Shown here piece by piece: positions 1 through 7,804 of a DNA stretch of 35,736 nt. Every line of letters starts with the position of its first letter. Position 1 is the first letter of the stretch. This DNA comes from Ignavibacteriota bacterium (GTDB taxonomy: Bacteria > Bacteroidota > Ignavibacteria > UBA10030): positions 651 to 36,386 of the forward strand of contig PMDB01000091.1 of NCBI GenBank assembly GCA_003155495.1, in the 5' to 3' direction. A program made the position numbers and the translations under genes. The notes beneath the pieces were generated by a model. That model made no database searches. It worked only from the letters and a program-made list of their open reading frames with translations, and had not been told where the DNA came from.

Positions 1-767
1 CCGATACTTTCCATTCGCTGTGATCGAACAAGCTGCTGCTCGAGAATGATTTGCTCTGTGATATCTCGATGAGCTCCCAGGTAACCTGCAATGGCACCAT
101 GCGAATCCACGATGGGAGAAATCACTAATTCTGTAAAGAAAGGATTACCATCCTTTCGCCGATTTTCGACTCTTCCTACCCAGACTTTTCCGGAAATGAT
201 GTGTCTCCACACTTCAGACCAGAACTCTTTACTATGTTTTCCGCTCCGAAGAATTTTCGGATTCTTTCCGATTAACTCCGTACTGGAATAGCCGCTCACT
301 TTTTCAAATCCCGGATTAACATACACCATCATTCCGTCGGCATCAGTAATTTGAATAGGATTGATGGTATTATGAATGACGTTAGAGAAACGAAGAAGGT
401 CCAGCTCCTTTCGCTTTTCTTCTGTGACATCACGAATGAAAAGAATCCAATATTTTTCCTGACCCAACCGCAAAAGACGCACCAGACCCATCACGTCGAT
501 GGTTAATCCGTCCCGCTTGCAAAATTTTGTTTCAAAATTCAATCGGTCGGAAAATGGAAGCACTCTTCTGAAGAGAATCCGCTCATCTTCGGGGATGATG
601 TCGAAGATATACTTCGGACGCGAGGGTTGGGCAACGACTCCAAGTTCATCTGCTGCTGTTTTATTGGTGTCAAGAATCCTGTTTTCATCATCCAGGATGA
701 GTACCATCTCAGGCAGTAGATCAACAACGCGCCCATATTGCGAAAATAGGAACGACAGCTCGGGCAT
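1..767 (-). CDS. PAS-domain sensor histidine kinase, C-terminus cut by window edge
   Basis: Reading the minus strand from an ATG at 767 gives about 255 residues open to the window edge, with no stop. Two PAS modules are visible. The first covers roughly residues 10-115 (LPEMVLILDDENRILDTN to FIRDVTEEK). The second covers roughly 120-240 (ITDADGMMVYVNPGFEKVSG to GYLGAHRDITEQ). It ends in LVRSQRMESIG, the sequence that normally leads into a histidine-kinase H-box, so the dimerisation and ATPase domains should lie beyond position 1. No membrane segment is visible, so this is probably a cytoplasmic sensor kinase or hybrid kinase. An in-frame TAA at 813-815 closes the frame upstream, and ATG 767 is the only good start. 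No clear Shine-Dalgarno; a TATAAT at 774-779 sits just before the ATG. Signal and target are unknown. Confidence 0.85.
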   Translation of the reverse strand, partial: MPELSFLFSQYGRVVDLLPEMVLILDDENRILDTNKTAADELGVVAQPSRPKYIFDIIPEDERILFRRVLPFSDRLNFETKFCKRDGLTIDVMGLVRLLRLGQEKYWILFIRDVTEEKRKELDLLRFSNVIHNTINPIQITDADGMMVYVNPGFEKVSGYSSTELIGKNPKILRSGKHSKEFWSEVWRHIISGKVWVGRVENRRKDGNPFFTELVISPIVDSHGAIAGYLGAHRDITEQIILEQQLVRSQRMESI

Positions 768-820
768 AATGACATTATAAGGTACGTCAAGGTTCGGAGA
801 TTGGCAAGACGCTTATTGAA

Positions 821-858
821 TAATAAAAAAACCGGCGGCCATTTCTAGCACACCGGGT
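821..858 (-). terminator. Probable intrinsic terminator after the PDZ gene
   Basis: Read on the minus strand, ACCCGGTG (851-858) pairs with CGCCGGT (831-837) around one bulged base, and TTTTTTATTATT follows. It lies about 85 bp beyond the stop of the PDZ gene and before the PAS kinase gene, so it probably separates the two units. The stem is short and bulged. Confidence 0.5.
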
Positions 859-942
859 ATTTTTTCAAAAAGACGAAGCGAAAAGGAAAATCTGCAATTT
901 CACCTGATCGGGTGACAGCAGCGTAAACCGCTGTACCTCCTT

Positions 943-1887
943 TTAAATCTCATACTCCCAGTCTTTGAAATTCTTGGTCGACCTCTCAATCTCTTTTTGT
1001 ACTTGATCTATTTCCGGTTGAAATTCATCCATCTCAAGACTCATTTTTGTATCTTCGAATGGGTCGGTTCGGAACATTCGAAGATGGGGTTTCCGAAAAA
1101 AGAAATTCTTCTGGATATTTTGATGTTCTTCCATTTCCACATTCAGTATTTTCTTTGTGCTTTTTCGCATGACTTCAAACTTCACCGTATCGCCTTCATC
1201 GTATTTCTGAAGTTCCTTCCGGATTTTTTCCACTGCATCTACTGTTTTTTCCCCTACACGGACAACAATGTCGCCTGCTTTGAATCCCGCTTTTTCGGCA
1301 CTACTCTTATATTCCACTTCCTCCACCAACACTCCTTCGTTATTCGGTGCGCCGAAGTATTCACCAAGCTGTTCATTGAGTGCGAGAAGTTGCAGCCCAA
1401 GAATGCGATTATCTTCAAAGACATGCACATCGGGAATATTAGGCAATCCACCGACCATGTAACGCTGTGATTCTCTTTTCTTTCCGACTGTCAAATGAAG
1501 CGTCTTTTTTTCGCTCTCGCGAATGATCACGAGGTTTACTTTAGTTTCAGGAAGAGTTCGACGTACTGTTTTTGCCAAATCATCTGAGTCAAAGAGCTTT
1601 TTTCCATTAAACTCAATGATAACATCACACTCCTGAATTCCTGCGGAGTCTGCTGGACTGTCTTCAAGAACCTCATTTACATATGCTCCCTCTTCAGAAT
1701 CGAGCTTTACCTTTCGGGCTATCTTCTTGTTTACATCTTGAACCATGACGCCGATCCAACCTGATACCCTTATCTTTTCTTTCTTTTGTGTCTCGCCTGA
1801 AAATCTACCGGTCGCACTCAGCATAGTACCCATTGTGAGAATGAACACTACCGATACGCACCCCATCATTCGTACCATTGTTTTCAT
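943..1887 (-). CDS. Secreted double-PDZ-domain protein without a protease domain
   Basis: 314 residues. The N-terminal 26 or so (MKTMVRMMGCVSVVFILTMG) look like a signal peptide, so the protein is probably periplasmic. A first PDZ domain covers about residues 42-135 (WIGVMVQDVNKKIARKV, with GAYVNEVLEDSPADSAGI). A second covers about 160-255 (ILGLQLLALNEQLGEYF, with GVLVEEVEYKSSAEKAGF and a GD-IV strand). The PDZ pair resembles that of HtrA/DegP proteins, but no trypsin-like catalytic domain precedes it. The tail is charged, with a helical stretch near the C-terminus. Likely role: peptide or protein binding, scaffolding, or an adaptor for an envelope protease (inference). The start at 1887 has GGATAGAGGG just upstream as ribosome-binding site. 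It is alone on this strand between a terminator and a long spacer. Confidence 0.8.
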   Translation of the reverse strand: MKTMVRMMGCVSVVFILTMGTMLSATGRFSGETQKKEKIRVSGWIGVMVQDVNKKIARKVKLDSEEGAYVNEVLEDSPADSAGIQECDVIIEFNGKKLFDSDDLAKTVRRTLPETKVNLVIIRESEKKTLHLTVGKKRESQRYMVGGLPNIPDVHVFEDNRILGLQLLALNEQLGEYFGAPNNEGVLVEEVEYKSSAEKAGFKAGDIVVRVGEKTVDAVEKIRKELQKYDEGDTVKFEVMRKSTKKILNVEMEEHQNIQKNFFFRKPHLRMFRTDPFEDTKMSLEMDEFQPEIDQVQKEIERSTKNFKDWEYEI

Positions 1888-2205
1888 GGCCCTCTATCCT
1901 TTCCATGGTAAAATATATTTTTCTGTGACATTGAATTCTTCTAACAGTTCTATTTTATAGACGGCACATAGTGCTGAATTGTTCCAAGTGAAGAGTGGAT
2001 GTGGAAAAAGACAATAAAGAGATTGGTAGTAATTCAGCAAAGTATAAAACAAATTCCAAACACTATTAATTTATAATTAGGAACAAATACTAAATATCCT
2101 TTTAATGGTCAGGCATAAGACATTCCGGGATTCTGAACAAATATACATCCAACAGTAATCGCGTTCGATTGATAAATATTACTAAAATCTAAGATTTTTA
2201 AAAAA
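1888..2205. other. AT-rich spacer, no gene seen
   Basis: Gene-free stretch upstream of the PDZ gene. It should hold the PDZ promoter on the minus strand; a TATAAA-like box is present but has no well-spaced -35 box. Translations of both strands gave short unrecognisable frames only. The rest of the spacer up to 2628 holds a repeat, a gene remnant and a hairpin, listed separately. Confidence 0.5.
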
Positions 2206-2259
2206 TACTTGATTAATTAGTACCAATACACTACAATCATTACAATGTCAACTTGAAAG
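2206..2259 (+). repeat. 54-bp dispersed repeat, copy A
   Basis: This segment aligns without gaps to 4433-4486 at roughly 80 percent identity. Shared blocks are TTGATTAATT, AATACACTACAATC, TTAC and ATG. Copy A lies about 370 bp before the TMTC-like gene, copy B about 80 bp before the next membrane gene. It may be a shared regulatory element or the relic of a small repeat; the sequence alone does not decide. Confidence 0.6.
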
Positions 2260-2305
2260 AAAAACAAACGAAAGGGTTTATTCATATAATAAATTGCAAC
2301 GACTT

Positions 2306-2413
2306 TGGGTGTTGGTGAGTGCATCTGGAATGGAGCCGCTGATTAGGTTCTGTGCAGAAACAGAGACACCAGAAAAAGTTGAGATATTACTAAAAGCGGC
2401 ACTAGGGGTATAA
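2306..2413 (+). pseudogene. Remnant of a phosphohexomutase (PGM/PMM/GlmM family), C-terminal domain only
   Basis: The frame ending at the TAA 2411-2413 reads WVLVSASGMEPLIRF, continuing CAETETPEKVEILLKAALGV. This matches the end of alpha-D-phosphohexomutase domain IV, whose family consensus is W-V-L-V-R-x-S-G-T-E-P-L-I-R followed by an acidic ETPEKAEELL-type helix. Only about 35 residues survive of a protein normally 440-550 residues long. In the substrate phosphate-binding loop the usual Arg is Ser and the Thr is Met. No start codon or upstream domain fits the frame. A hairpin terminator at 2453-2483 still follows. Intact family members make sugar-1-phosphates for surface polysaccharides, which suits the neighbouring glycosylation genes. 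This copy cannot be active. Confidence 0.72.
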
Positions 2414-2452
2414 TAAAACAGAGAATTATTTTAGATATTGACTCTGTAAAAT

Positions 2453-2483
2453 AAACCCTCCGGCAGTTCATCGAAGGGTTTTT
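2453..2483 (+). terminator. Hairpin terminator behind the phosphohexomutase remnant
   Basis: AAACCCT (2453-2459) and AGGGTTT (2475-2481) form a perfect 7-bp stem with a 15-nt loop, then a T-rich end. It lies 40 bp beyond the remnant's stop codon, as expected for the terminator of the lost gene. It also insulates the following gene. Confidence 0.6.
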
Positions 2484-2628
2484 ATAGTCAACGAGGATGG
2501 AATCCCCAATAATTTAATAATTTGATTTATTTTTTACATGAATCATCATTCAGATTGCATAATAACAAGATGTCTGAAGCGAAAATAACAACACGGTTAT
2601 AAATTAAAACTTCAATTTCGAAAAGTAC

Positions 2629-4221
2629 ATGAAACGATTAAACCTTCATATCCCATTAATCATCATTGTAATGGTTACCGCCCTTGTTTATGCAAGGACA
2701 CTTGAGAATGGGATATTGAATTGGGATGATCAAACACATATTACGAACAATAGTGATATTCAATCGCTTTCTATTCAAAATATTAAAGCGATTTTCACAT
2801 CTTATTATGTCAAAATGTATCATCCCTTGGTTACGCTTTCTTTTGCAATTGAATATCATTTTTTTGGATTAAATTCCACGGTGTACCATGCCACCAACGT
2901 GCTCTTTCATCTTGCGAATGTTGTTCTCGTGTTCTACTTTGTTCTTTTATTATCTCGACGTCGCGAAACAGCTATCATTGTAGCTTGTCTGTTTGGTATT
3001 CACCCAATGCATGTTGAATCTGTGGCATGGATTGCAGAGCGAAAAGATGTCGTCTATGCGTTTTTTTATTTGAGTGCGCTAATCTTTTATCTTCGTTTTA
3101 TCCGGCAAGGAAAAGTAATTAATTACTGGATGGTATGTTTCTGCTTCATTCTGTCATTGTTTTCTAAGACAGCTGCAATTACTCTTCCAATTGTTCTTTT
3201 TATGGTCGATATCTACCTCCATAGGGAAAGCACAGTACGCACATTCCTTGAGAAGCTTCCTCTATTATTACTTTCTCTTGTGTTTGGTCTTATCGCTCTT
3301 CATTCGCAGGGAGAGGGAGAAGGTGCACGATATTTTGTTGGAGACAATTTCAATTTCATAGATCAATTCTTTCTAGCATCTTACTCTCTCTGTTATTACA
3401 TTATTCATTTGTTCTTGCCTATTAATCTTTCAGCTCTACACCTCTTGCCAATAAAGATAGAAGGTTTATTACCGGCGGAATATTATCTTGCTCTTATTCC
3501 TCTGAGCATTCTAGCATTCATAGGTACTCGGAAGGGAATATTCCAGCGAGAATATGTTTTCGGACTATTGTTTTTTGTTCTAGGCGTTTCTCTTCATATA
3601 CATATCGTTCCAATTGGTATGGCAATAGTGTCTGAGCGTTACACCTATTTGGCCTATGTGGGTCTTTACTACATCATCGGCCAACTGTATAGTTTTTCTT
3701 TTGAACGGTACCAGGATTTCCTTCTTTCTTGGAAAAAACCAATCATCACTGGGATGACACTTCTAACGCTTTTCTTTGGTTATATCACGTATGAACGTAT
3801 TGGTGTATGGAATAATACATCACTTCTTTTCCAAGATGCAGCCATGAAAGCCAGCAGTACAGCAGAAAAAAATTTCATTCAGACATTTAATTATATGTTT
3901 GAGGCAGATGATAAAAACAGAATGAAACTTTACGCTGATGCTATTGAATGCTTCAATAAAGCAATTGTCCTTAGCCCACAAATGCCTGATTTATATGTTA
4001 ATCGTGCTGTAGCAAAGATCAATTTGCACGATTACAATAGCGCAATGAAAGATTGCGAAAAAGCAATCGAACTTAATCCTTCATTCGCACCAGCATATCC
4101 TAATCGCGCTTTACTGTATATTTTATCGAATAGACAGGAGGAGGCTTGCGCAGATTTATGGACCGCATATAGACTTGGGCTGCACAATGTGTTTGACTTC
4201 TATCCTATAAATTGCTTTTAA
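2629..4221 (+). CDS. TMTC-like GT-C membrane protein with C-terminal TPRs
   Basis: 530 residues with about ten hydrophobic segments in the first 400, then a soluble C-terminal part. The first periplasmic loop has ILNWDDQTHI (W32, D33, D34), the acidic motif typical of GT-C glycosyltransferases. FGIHPMHVESVAWIAERKD (about residues 125-143) and FSKTAAITLPIVLF are the signature blocks of bacterial relatives of eukaryotic TMTC O-mannosyltransferases. At least two tetratricopeptide repeats follow at about 430-500 (YADAIECFNKAIVLSPQ, YNSAMKDCEKAIELNPS). Likely role: transfer of a sugar from a polyprenyl-phosphate donor to an envelope protein or glycan, with the TPRs binding the acceptor (family-based inference). 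ATG 2629 is preceded by an A-rich leader without a clear ribosome-binding site. It stands alone, with long spacers on both sides. Confidence 0.82.
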   Translation: MKRLNLHIPLIIIVMVTALVYARTLENGILNWDDQTHITNNSDIQSLSIQNIKAIFTSYYVKMYHPLVTLSFAIEYHFFGLNSTVYHATNVLFHLANVVLVFYFVLLLSRRRETAIIVACLFGIHPMHVESVAWIAERKDVVYAFFYLSALIFYLRFIRQGKVINYWMVCFCFILSLFSKTAAITLPIVLFMVDIYLHRESTVRTFLEKLPLLLLSLVFGLIALHSQGEGEGARYFVGDNFNFIDQFFLASYSLCYYIIHLFLPINLSALHLLPIKIEGLLPAEYYLALIPLSILAFIGTRKGIFQREYVFGLLFFVLGVSLHIHIVPIGMAIVSERYTYLAYVGLYYIIGQLYSFSFERYQDFLLSWKKPIITGMTLLTLFFGYITYERIGVWNNTSLLFQDAAMKASSTAEKNFIQTFNYMFEADDKNRMKLYADAIECFNKAIVLSPQMPDLYVNRAVAKINLHDYNSAMKDCEKAIELNPSFAPAYPNRALLYILSNRQEEACADLWTAYRLGLHNVFDFYPINCF

Positions 4222-4432
4222 AAAACGGCGCTAATTCTACAAAAGTGTTGCCCCGGAGATTTATATTAATTTTCTATGAATTAATAATTTCGAAATGAAG
4301 GTATTTGCTAAGTCATTGTTGGTACATTATATATAAACATGTGCCAGCAGAAGTACTATCACCATAAGAATCATGCTGTAAACATGTGCAAAATAAACTG
4401 GGGATAGAATAACTATTAAGAAATGTTTAAAA
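4222..4432. other. AT-rich spacer, no gene seen
   Basis: Between two membrane-protein genes. Only a short direct repeat (TAAACATGTGC, near 4334 and 4379) was noticed. No recognisable coding frame was found on either strand. The spacer continues through repeat copy B to the next gene. Confidence 0.5.
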
Positions 4433-4486
4433 TATTTGATTAATTTGGATTAATACACTACAATCGTTACGATGGGTGCTTGATAA
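4433..4486 (+). repeat. 54-bp dispersed repeat, copy B
   Basis: Second copy of the sequence at 2206-2259 (blocks TTGATTAATT, AATACACTACAATC, TTAC, ATG; offset 2227 bp, no gaps). It ends 80 bp before the GTG start of the next membrane protein, in a position where it could act as promoter or leader. Confidence 0.6.
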
Positions 4487-4565
4487 AATAAGAAAAGTGA
4501 TTTTATATAAATAAAGAACCGGAGCAAATCGCAATATTTTCATTCCAACAAATTGAAGACCGAGC

Positions 4566-5801
4566 GTGAATACAAAACACAACTCACATAATATCTTAAT
4601 AAACTATAAAAATATTGCATTTATATTCTTAGCGATACTTATACTCTTAGTCCGAAAATCGGATTCCTTATCCAACTCACAACTATGGGCAGAAGACGGA
4701 ACGGTATTCTTTGCTCAGCAATACGAATATGGCGCCGCATCCATATTTATTGCGTATGCCGGCTACCTTCATATTGTCCCAAGACTTATAGCAACATTAT
4801 CCGACTCATTCTTTTCATATGCTAATATACCGGCAGTCTATAATTACACGTGCCTATTTATTACCATTATAGTAATTGCTCATTGTTTTTCGCCAAGACT
4901 TCAATTGCCGTTTAAACCACTCTTAGCTCTTTCAATTGTACTTGTTCCTCATTCATTGAATGAGGTCTTCCTTAATATAACAAATCTCCAATGGATCCTG
5001 TGTATATTGCTTGTATTAACATTACTAAAAGCTGCGCCAAATAAGAAACATGGAAACTATACTCTGCAAGTACTATCTGATTTCATCATCGTCATATTTG
5101 CAGGATTAACAGGACCATTCTTGATTTTCATGTTTCCTTTCTTCGCGTGGAAATTATTCAATCTAAAAAAGACATATGGATACATATTACTAATGATAGC
5201 ATTTTCTATAGCATTGATCCAACTTATCCATATAATTCCCAATACAGTAAATACACAAACAGGTAGCATATTCAATTTGGAACTCTATCTTTCTGTAATA
5301 GGGAGACAATTGTTTGGGGGTCTGTTTGTTGGAAGAGCTTTGAAGTACAGCGATGGAATATTAGCAGGTATCAGTGCTTTAGCCTATTTTGCAATTCTCT
5401 TACATCTTTCCTATAAAAAATCTCCAGAGGATAAGCTACTATTAAAGATAGTTTTTATGATTTTAAGTATATCGGCAGCAATACTGGGAGCTGTCATTAT
5501 TAATTTTAATTTTTCTCCAAATATCATGTCAATATCCAGTGGTTGTAGATATTTTTATGTACCCTATGTAATGGTAGCGTGGTCCTTAATACTCTGTATA
5601 AACCAAGACGGAATATGGAAAAATATATTTGTGATATCATCGCTGCTTCTTATACTATATTCATCTGTTTCAGTCGGTATGCGAACAAAAATGATAGACT
5701 ATAATTGGAAATATCATAGCAGCTTGATTGGAACAAAAGCTGTTGTAAGCATTCCAATAAATCCGGATTGGTCCATAACCCTACACAGCAAAAAGAAATA
5801 A
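4566..5801 (+). CDS. Polytopic membrane protein, putative GT-C-like, function unknown
   Basis: 411 residues with about ten hydrophobic helices covering nearly the whole length. After the first helix comes a loop with SQLWAEDGTVFFAQQYEYG (E43, D44 in the centre). An acidic pair in the first periplasmic loop is the hallmark of the GT-C glycosyltransferase fold, and similar WAEDG proteins occur in polysaccharide loci, but I cannot name the family with certainty. A GxGxxG-free, very basic C-terminus ends in HSKKK. The start is GTG at 4566; no better in-frame ATG lies upstream and no strong ribosome-binding site is visible. Its neighbours are the TMTC-like gene in the same direction and a GT-C gene facing it. 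It could also be a polymerase- or flippase-like protein. Confidence 0.7.
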   Translation: MNTKHNSHNILINYKNIAFIFLAILILLVRKSDSLSNSQLWAEDGTVFFAQQYEYGAASIFIAYAGYLHIVPRLIATLSDSFFSYANIPAVYNYTCLFITIIVIAHCFSPRLQLPFKPLLALSIVLVPHSLNEVFLNITNLQWILCILLVLTLLKAAPNKKHGNYTLQVLSDFIIVIFAGLTGPFLIFMFPFFAWKLFNLKKTYGYILLMIAFSIALIQLIHIIPNTVNTQTGSIFNLELYLSVIGRQLFGGLFVGRALKYSDGILAGISALAYFAILLHLSYKKSPEDKLLLKIVFMILSISAAILGAVIINFNFSPNIMSISSGCRYFYVPYVMVAWSLILCINQDGIWKNIFVISSLLLILYSSVSVGMRTKMIDYNWKYHSSLIGTKAVVSIPINPDWSITLHSKKK

Positions 5802-5842
5802 TTATATGTCGTGTGCCCAACCAATGATATCCATTCGTTCAC

Positions 5843-5983
5843 TCATTCTTCAACAGATGAAAATGTAAGCATTACAGCTTTCTTGCATTGTAATTGTTTG
5901 AGTGCGACAACCAATACACTCATCGATTTAATTCCTTTGACTCTTCTAAATATATTCTCTTCCTCCACTGACCTGCCACCAGT
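5843..5983 (-). pseudogene. Possible remnant of an AAA-ATPase (DUF4143-like) C-terminus
   Basis: A 46-residue minus-strand frame has the segments ENIFRRVKGIKSM and LVVALKQLQCKKAVMLTF, then a TGA at 5843-5845. The rhythm (Arg-rich strand, helix ending in a KALKELNCK-like motif, then AVILT) resembles the last 60 residues of the AAA ATPases with a DUF4143 domain. The final strand normally ending in VIPVWKW is not convincing. Identity is tentative; the frame may be chance. Confidence 0.22.
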
Positions 5984-6025
5984 TTATGTGCAAATAAAAG
6001 GTAATGAGCACAACATTTATTGATA

Positions 6026-7804
6026 TCAATCTTTTTGCAAAGACAAAGGCTGTAATGTTTTACGATCTAGTTGCCAGATTTTATAGAGAGTATTTTTCTT
6101 GTCGTAATGCAAAATGTACGGCGTTCTATCGCTAAAATAATTAGCGACAGTGCAATTTGAAATACTATCGGTATATCGACAGTACACAATATCATCGTCG
6201 AAAACAGGAGAAGGATTTCTATATCCAAAGACCTGTCCTTTGCTTGACCACGAACTTATCATAATCAGGGCATGATGAATATTGGCAGATCGAACAACTT
6301 CATACGGCGCGCGAATTTGTTCCGTTAATCGAGCAATATGAGAGATCCGCTCCGGAATATATGTAACGAAAGCAACGATACACGAGGTAACAAGAAAGTG
6401 AAGAATAAAAACCTTTCCCCGATCAAAACGATTAAAAACCATTTTATGTAAAAAGAAAATCCCTCGTGCACTTAATATGAACAATGGAATTATAGCTTCA
6501 TAATAATAGATTGGACCAAGATCTTGAACCCCCGGAGAATAGTAAAAACAATATGCAAAGATAATACCCCCCAATATTCCGAACAATAATCGGTCAGCAA
6601 ATTCTTTTTTTGCAAAGAAACAAATAAATACAAACAACAGACTGAGAGGGAATCCAAACAATGCACCATTCATTCGAACAATACTTATCGCAAGATTATG
6701 TAGTGCTGAATATGGTGTATGGTAGAGACTGAATCCAATGCGTTCAATTGGACCATAGTAGTGAAAAGGAAACTGCAGCCAATTTCCCGTAACGATAGAG
6801 TTATACCAAAGTGTTAGGGTAAGCATAAAGAAAAAACCAACAAACAGGAGAAACCCAGTCCAAAATGTTCTTTTGGGAAATTGCCGATGATTCATGAGCC
6901 ACACGACAGCAAATGGCAACGAAAAACCAAATGCAGTCAATGATCTCACATTGAATGCATAACCAAGAACCAAACCAGCAAGAAGTGTCATAAAAGTTTT
7001 TTGCTGCCATGCTTTCATATGTCTTAGGCGCAAAAACAGATACATAAACAATGCGAGGAAAAATGCACTCGTCGTATGGCTTAATCGGGAAGACGAAACA
7101 AAATAGAAGAAGGGGGAAACACTTCCTAAACAAAATGCTAGAAAGGCGAGCTCTTTGTCATTATATAATTCCTCAGCAATGAGATAAATAAGCAAGAGAG
7201 TGAGAACACTTATTCCAATAATAACGATATAACGATTCCCTAGCGCCATTCCAAGCGCAATGATGGCGGGATGACCAAGAGTATATTTACCCGTCCATAG
7301 GCGACCATCATTAATAATCATAAGATTGTCAAAACTTGTTTTTTCTGAATATCGATCATCCATGCTCTTGCCTAAAACTGGCGGCGGCGGGTTTACAATC
7401 CTTCCGGCAAGGAGCGTCTGTGCCTGAAAATCGTATGCATTCTCGTCATCTGTTACTTCCGTTTCGTGAAATAGGAACTGCGTGGATAAAACAAGAATAA
7501 TCGTAACAGTGAGAAGTATTGCGCCAACAATCAGACGGTAATTTATTTTCTCTGGTATCGGGAATTGGACTCCGGCTCTTGTTAAAGCTACAGCAAAAAG
7601 AATTGTTGCTGGAAGAAGAAGGATTATTTTCCAAAGATGTGATTTAAAAACCTGATTCGGTATTCCGAAGACAAACGTCTGAATATCTTCAATGTAATCA
7701 AAGTTAGTTATCATAACATTATAGTGACGCAATGTAACAACATAATAGAGTATAAAAAGGGATATTGCACCAACAAGTAAACCCAAAAAACGGTTGGACC
7801 TCAT
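6026..7804 (-). CDS. GT-C glycosyltransferase (PMT/ArnT-like)
   Basis: 592 residues, about twelve transmembrane segments. After the third to fourth hydrophobic stretch lies the periplasmic loop [18 protein letters not shown] (D119, D120, E121), followed by [11 protein letters not shown] and a [13 protein letters not shown] motif. These are typical of glycosyltransferase family 39/83-like proteins that use polyprenyl-phosphate sugars. The C-terminal 110 residues after about 480 form a soluble periplasmic domain ([19 protein letters not shown] onward). Likely substrate: lipid-linked sugar onto an envelope acceptor. Its ATG overlaps the stop of the upstream flavoprotein gene as ATGA (7801-7804), so the two are very probably co-translated and act in one pathway. 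Confidence 0.85.
   Translation of the reverse strand: MRSNRFLGLLVGAISLFILYYVVTLRHYNVMITNFDYIEDIQTFVFGIPNQVFKSHLWKIILLLPATILFAVALTRAGVQFPIPEKINYRLIVGAILLTVTIILVLSTQFLFHETEVTDDENAYDFQAQTLLAGRIVNPPPPVLGKSMDDRYSEKTSFDNLMIINDGRLWTGKYTLGHPAIIALGMALGNRYIVIIGISVLTLLLIYLIAEELYNDKELAFLAFCLGSVSPFFYFVSSSRLSHTTSAFFLALFMYLFLRLRHMKAWQQKTFMTLLAGLVLGYAFNVRSLTAFGFSLPFAVVWLMNHRQFPKRTFWTGFLLFVGFFFMLTLTLWYNSIVTGNWLQFPFHYYGPIERIGFSLYHTPYSALHNLAISIVRMNGALFGFPLSLLFVFICFFAKKEFADRLLFGILGGIIFAYCFYYSPGVQDLGPIYYYEAIIPLFILSARGIFFLHKMVFNRFDRGKVFILHFLVTSCIVAFVTYIPERISHIARLTEQIRAPYEVVRSANIHHALIMISSWSSKGQVFGYRNPSPVFDDDIVYCRYTDSISNCTVANYFSDRTPYILHYDKKNTLYKIWQLDRKTLQPLSLQKD

Noticed and set aside
765-790. TTGACG and TATAAT boxes before the PAS kinase gene
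   Set aside because: Only five bases apart, too close for a sigma-70 promoter.
4334-4389. Short direct repeat TAAACATGTGC
   Set aside because: Only two 11-base copies in AT-rich DNA; no associated mobile-element structure.
5811-6023. 70-residue plus-strand frame between convergent genes
   Set aside because: Composition is not protein-like (Thr/Ser/Asn-rich), no ribosome-binding site, and the opposite strand has a somewhat better frame.
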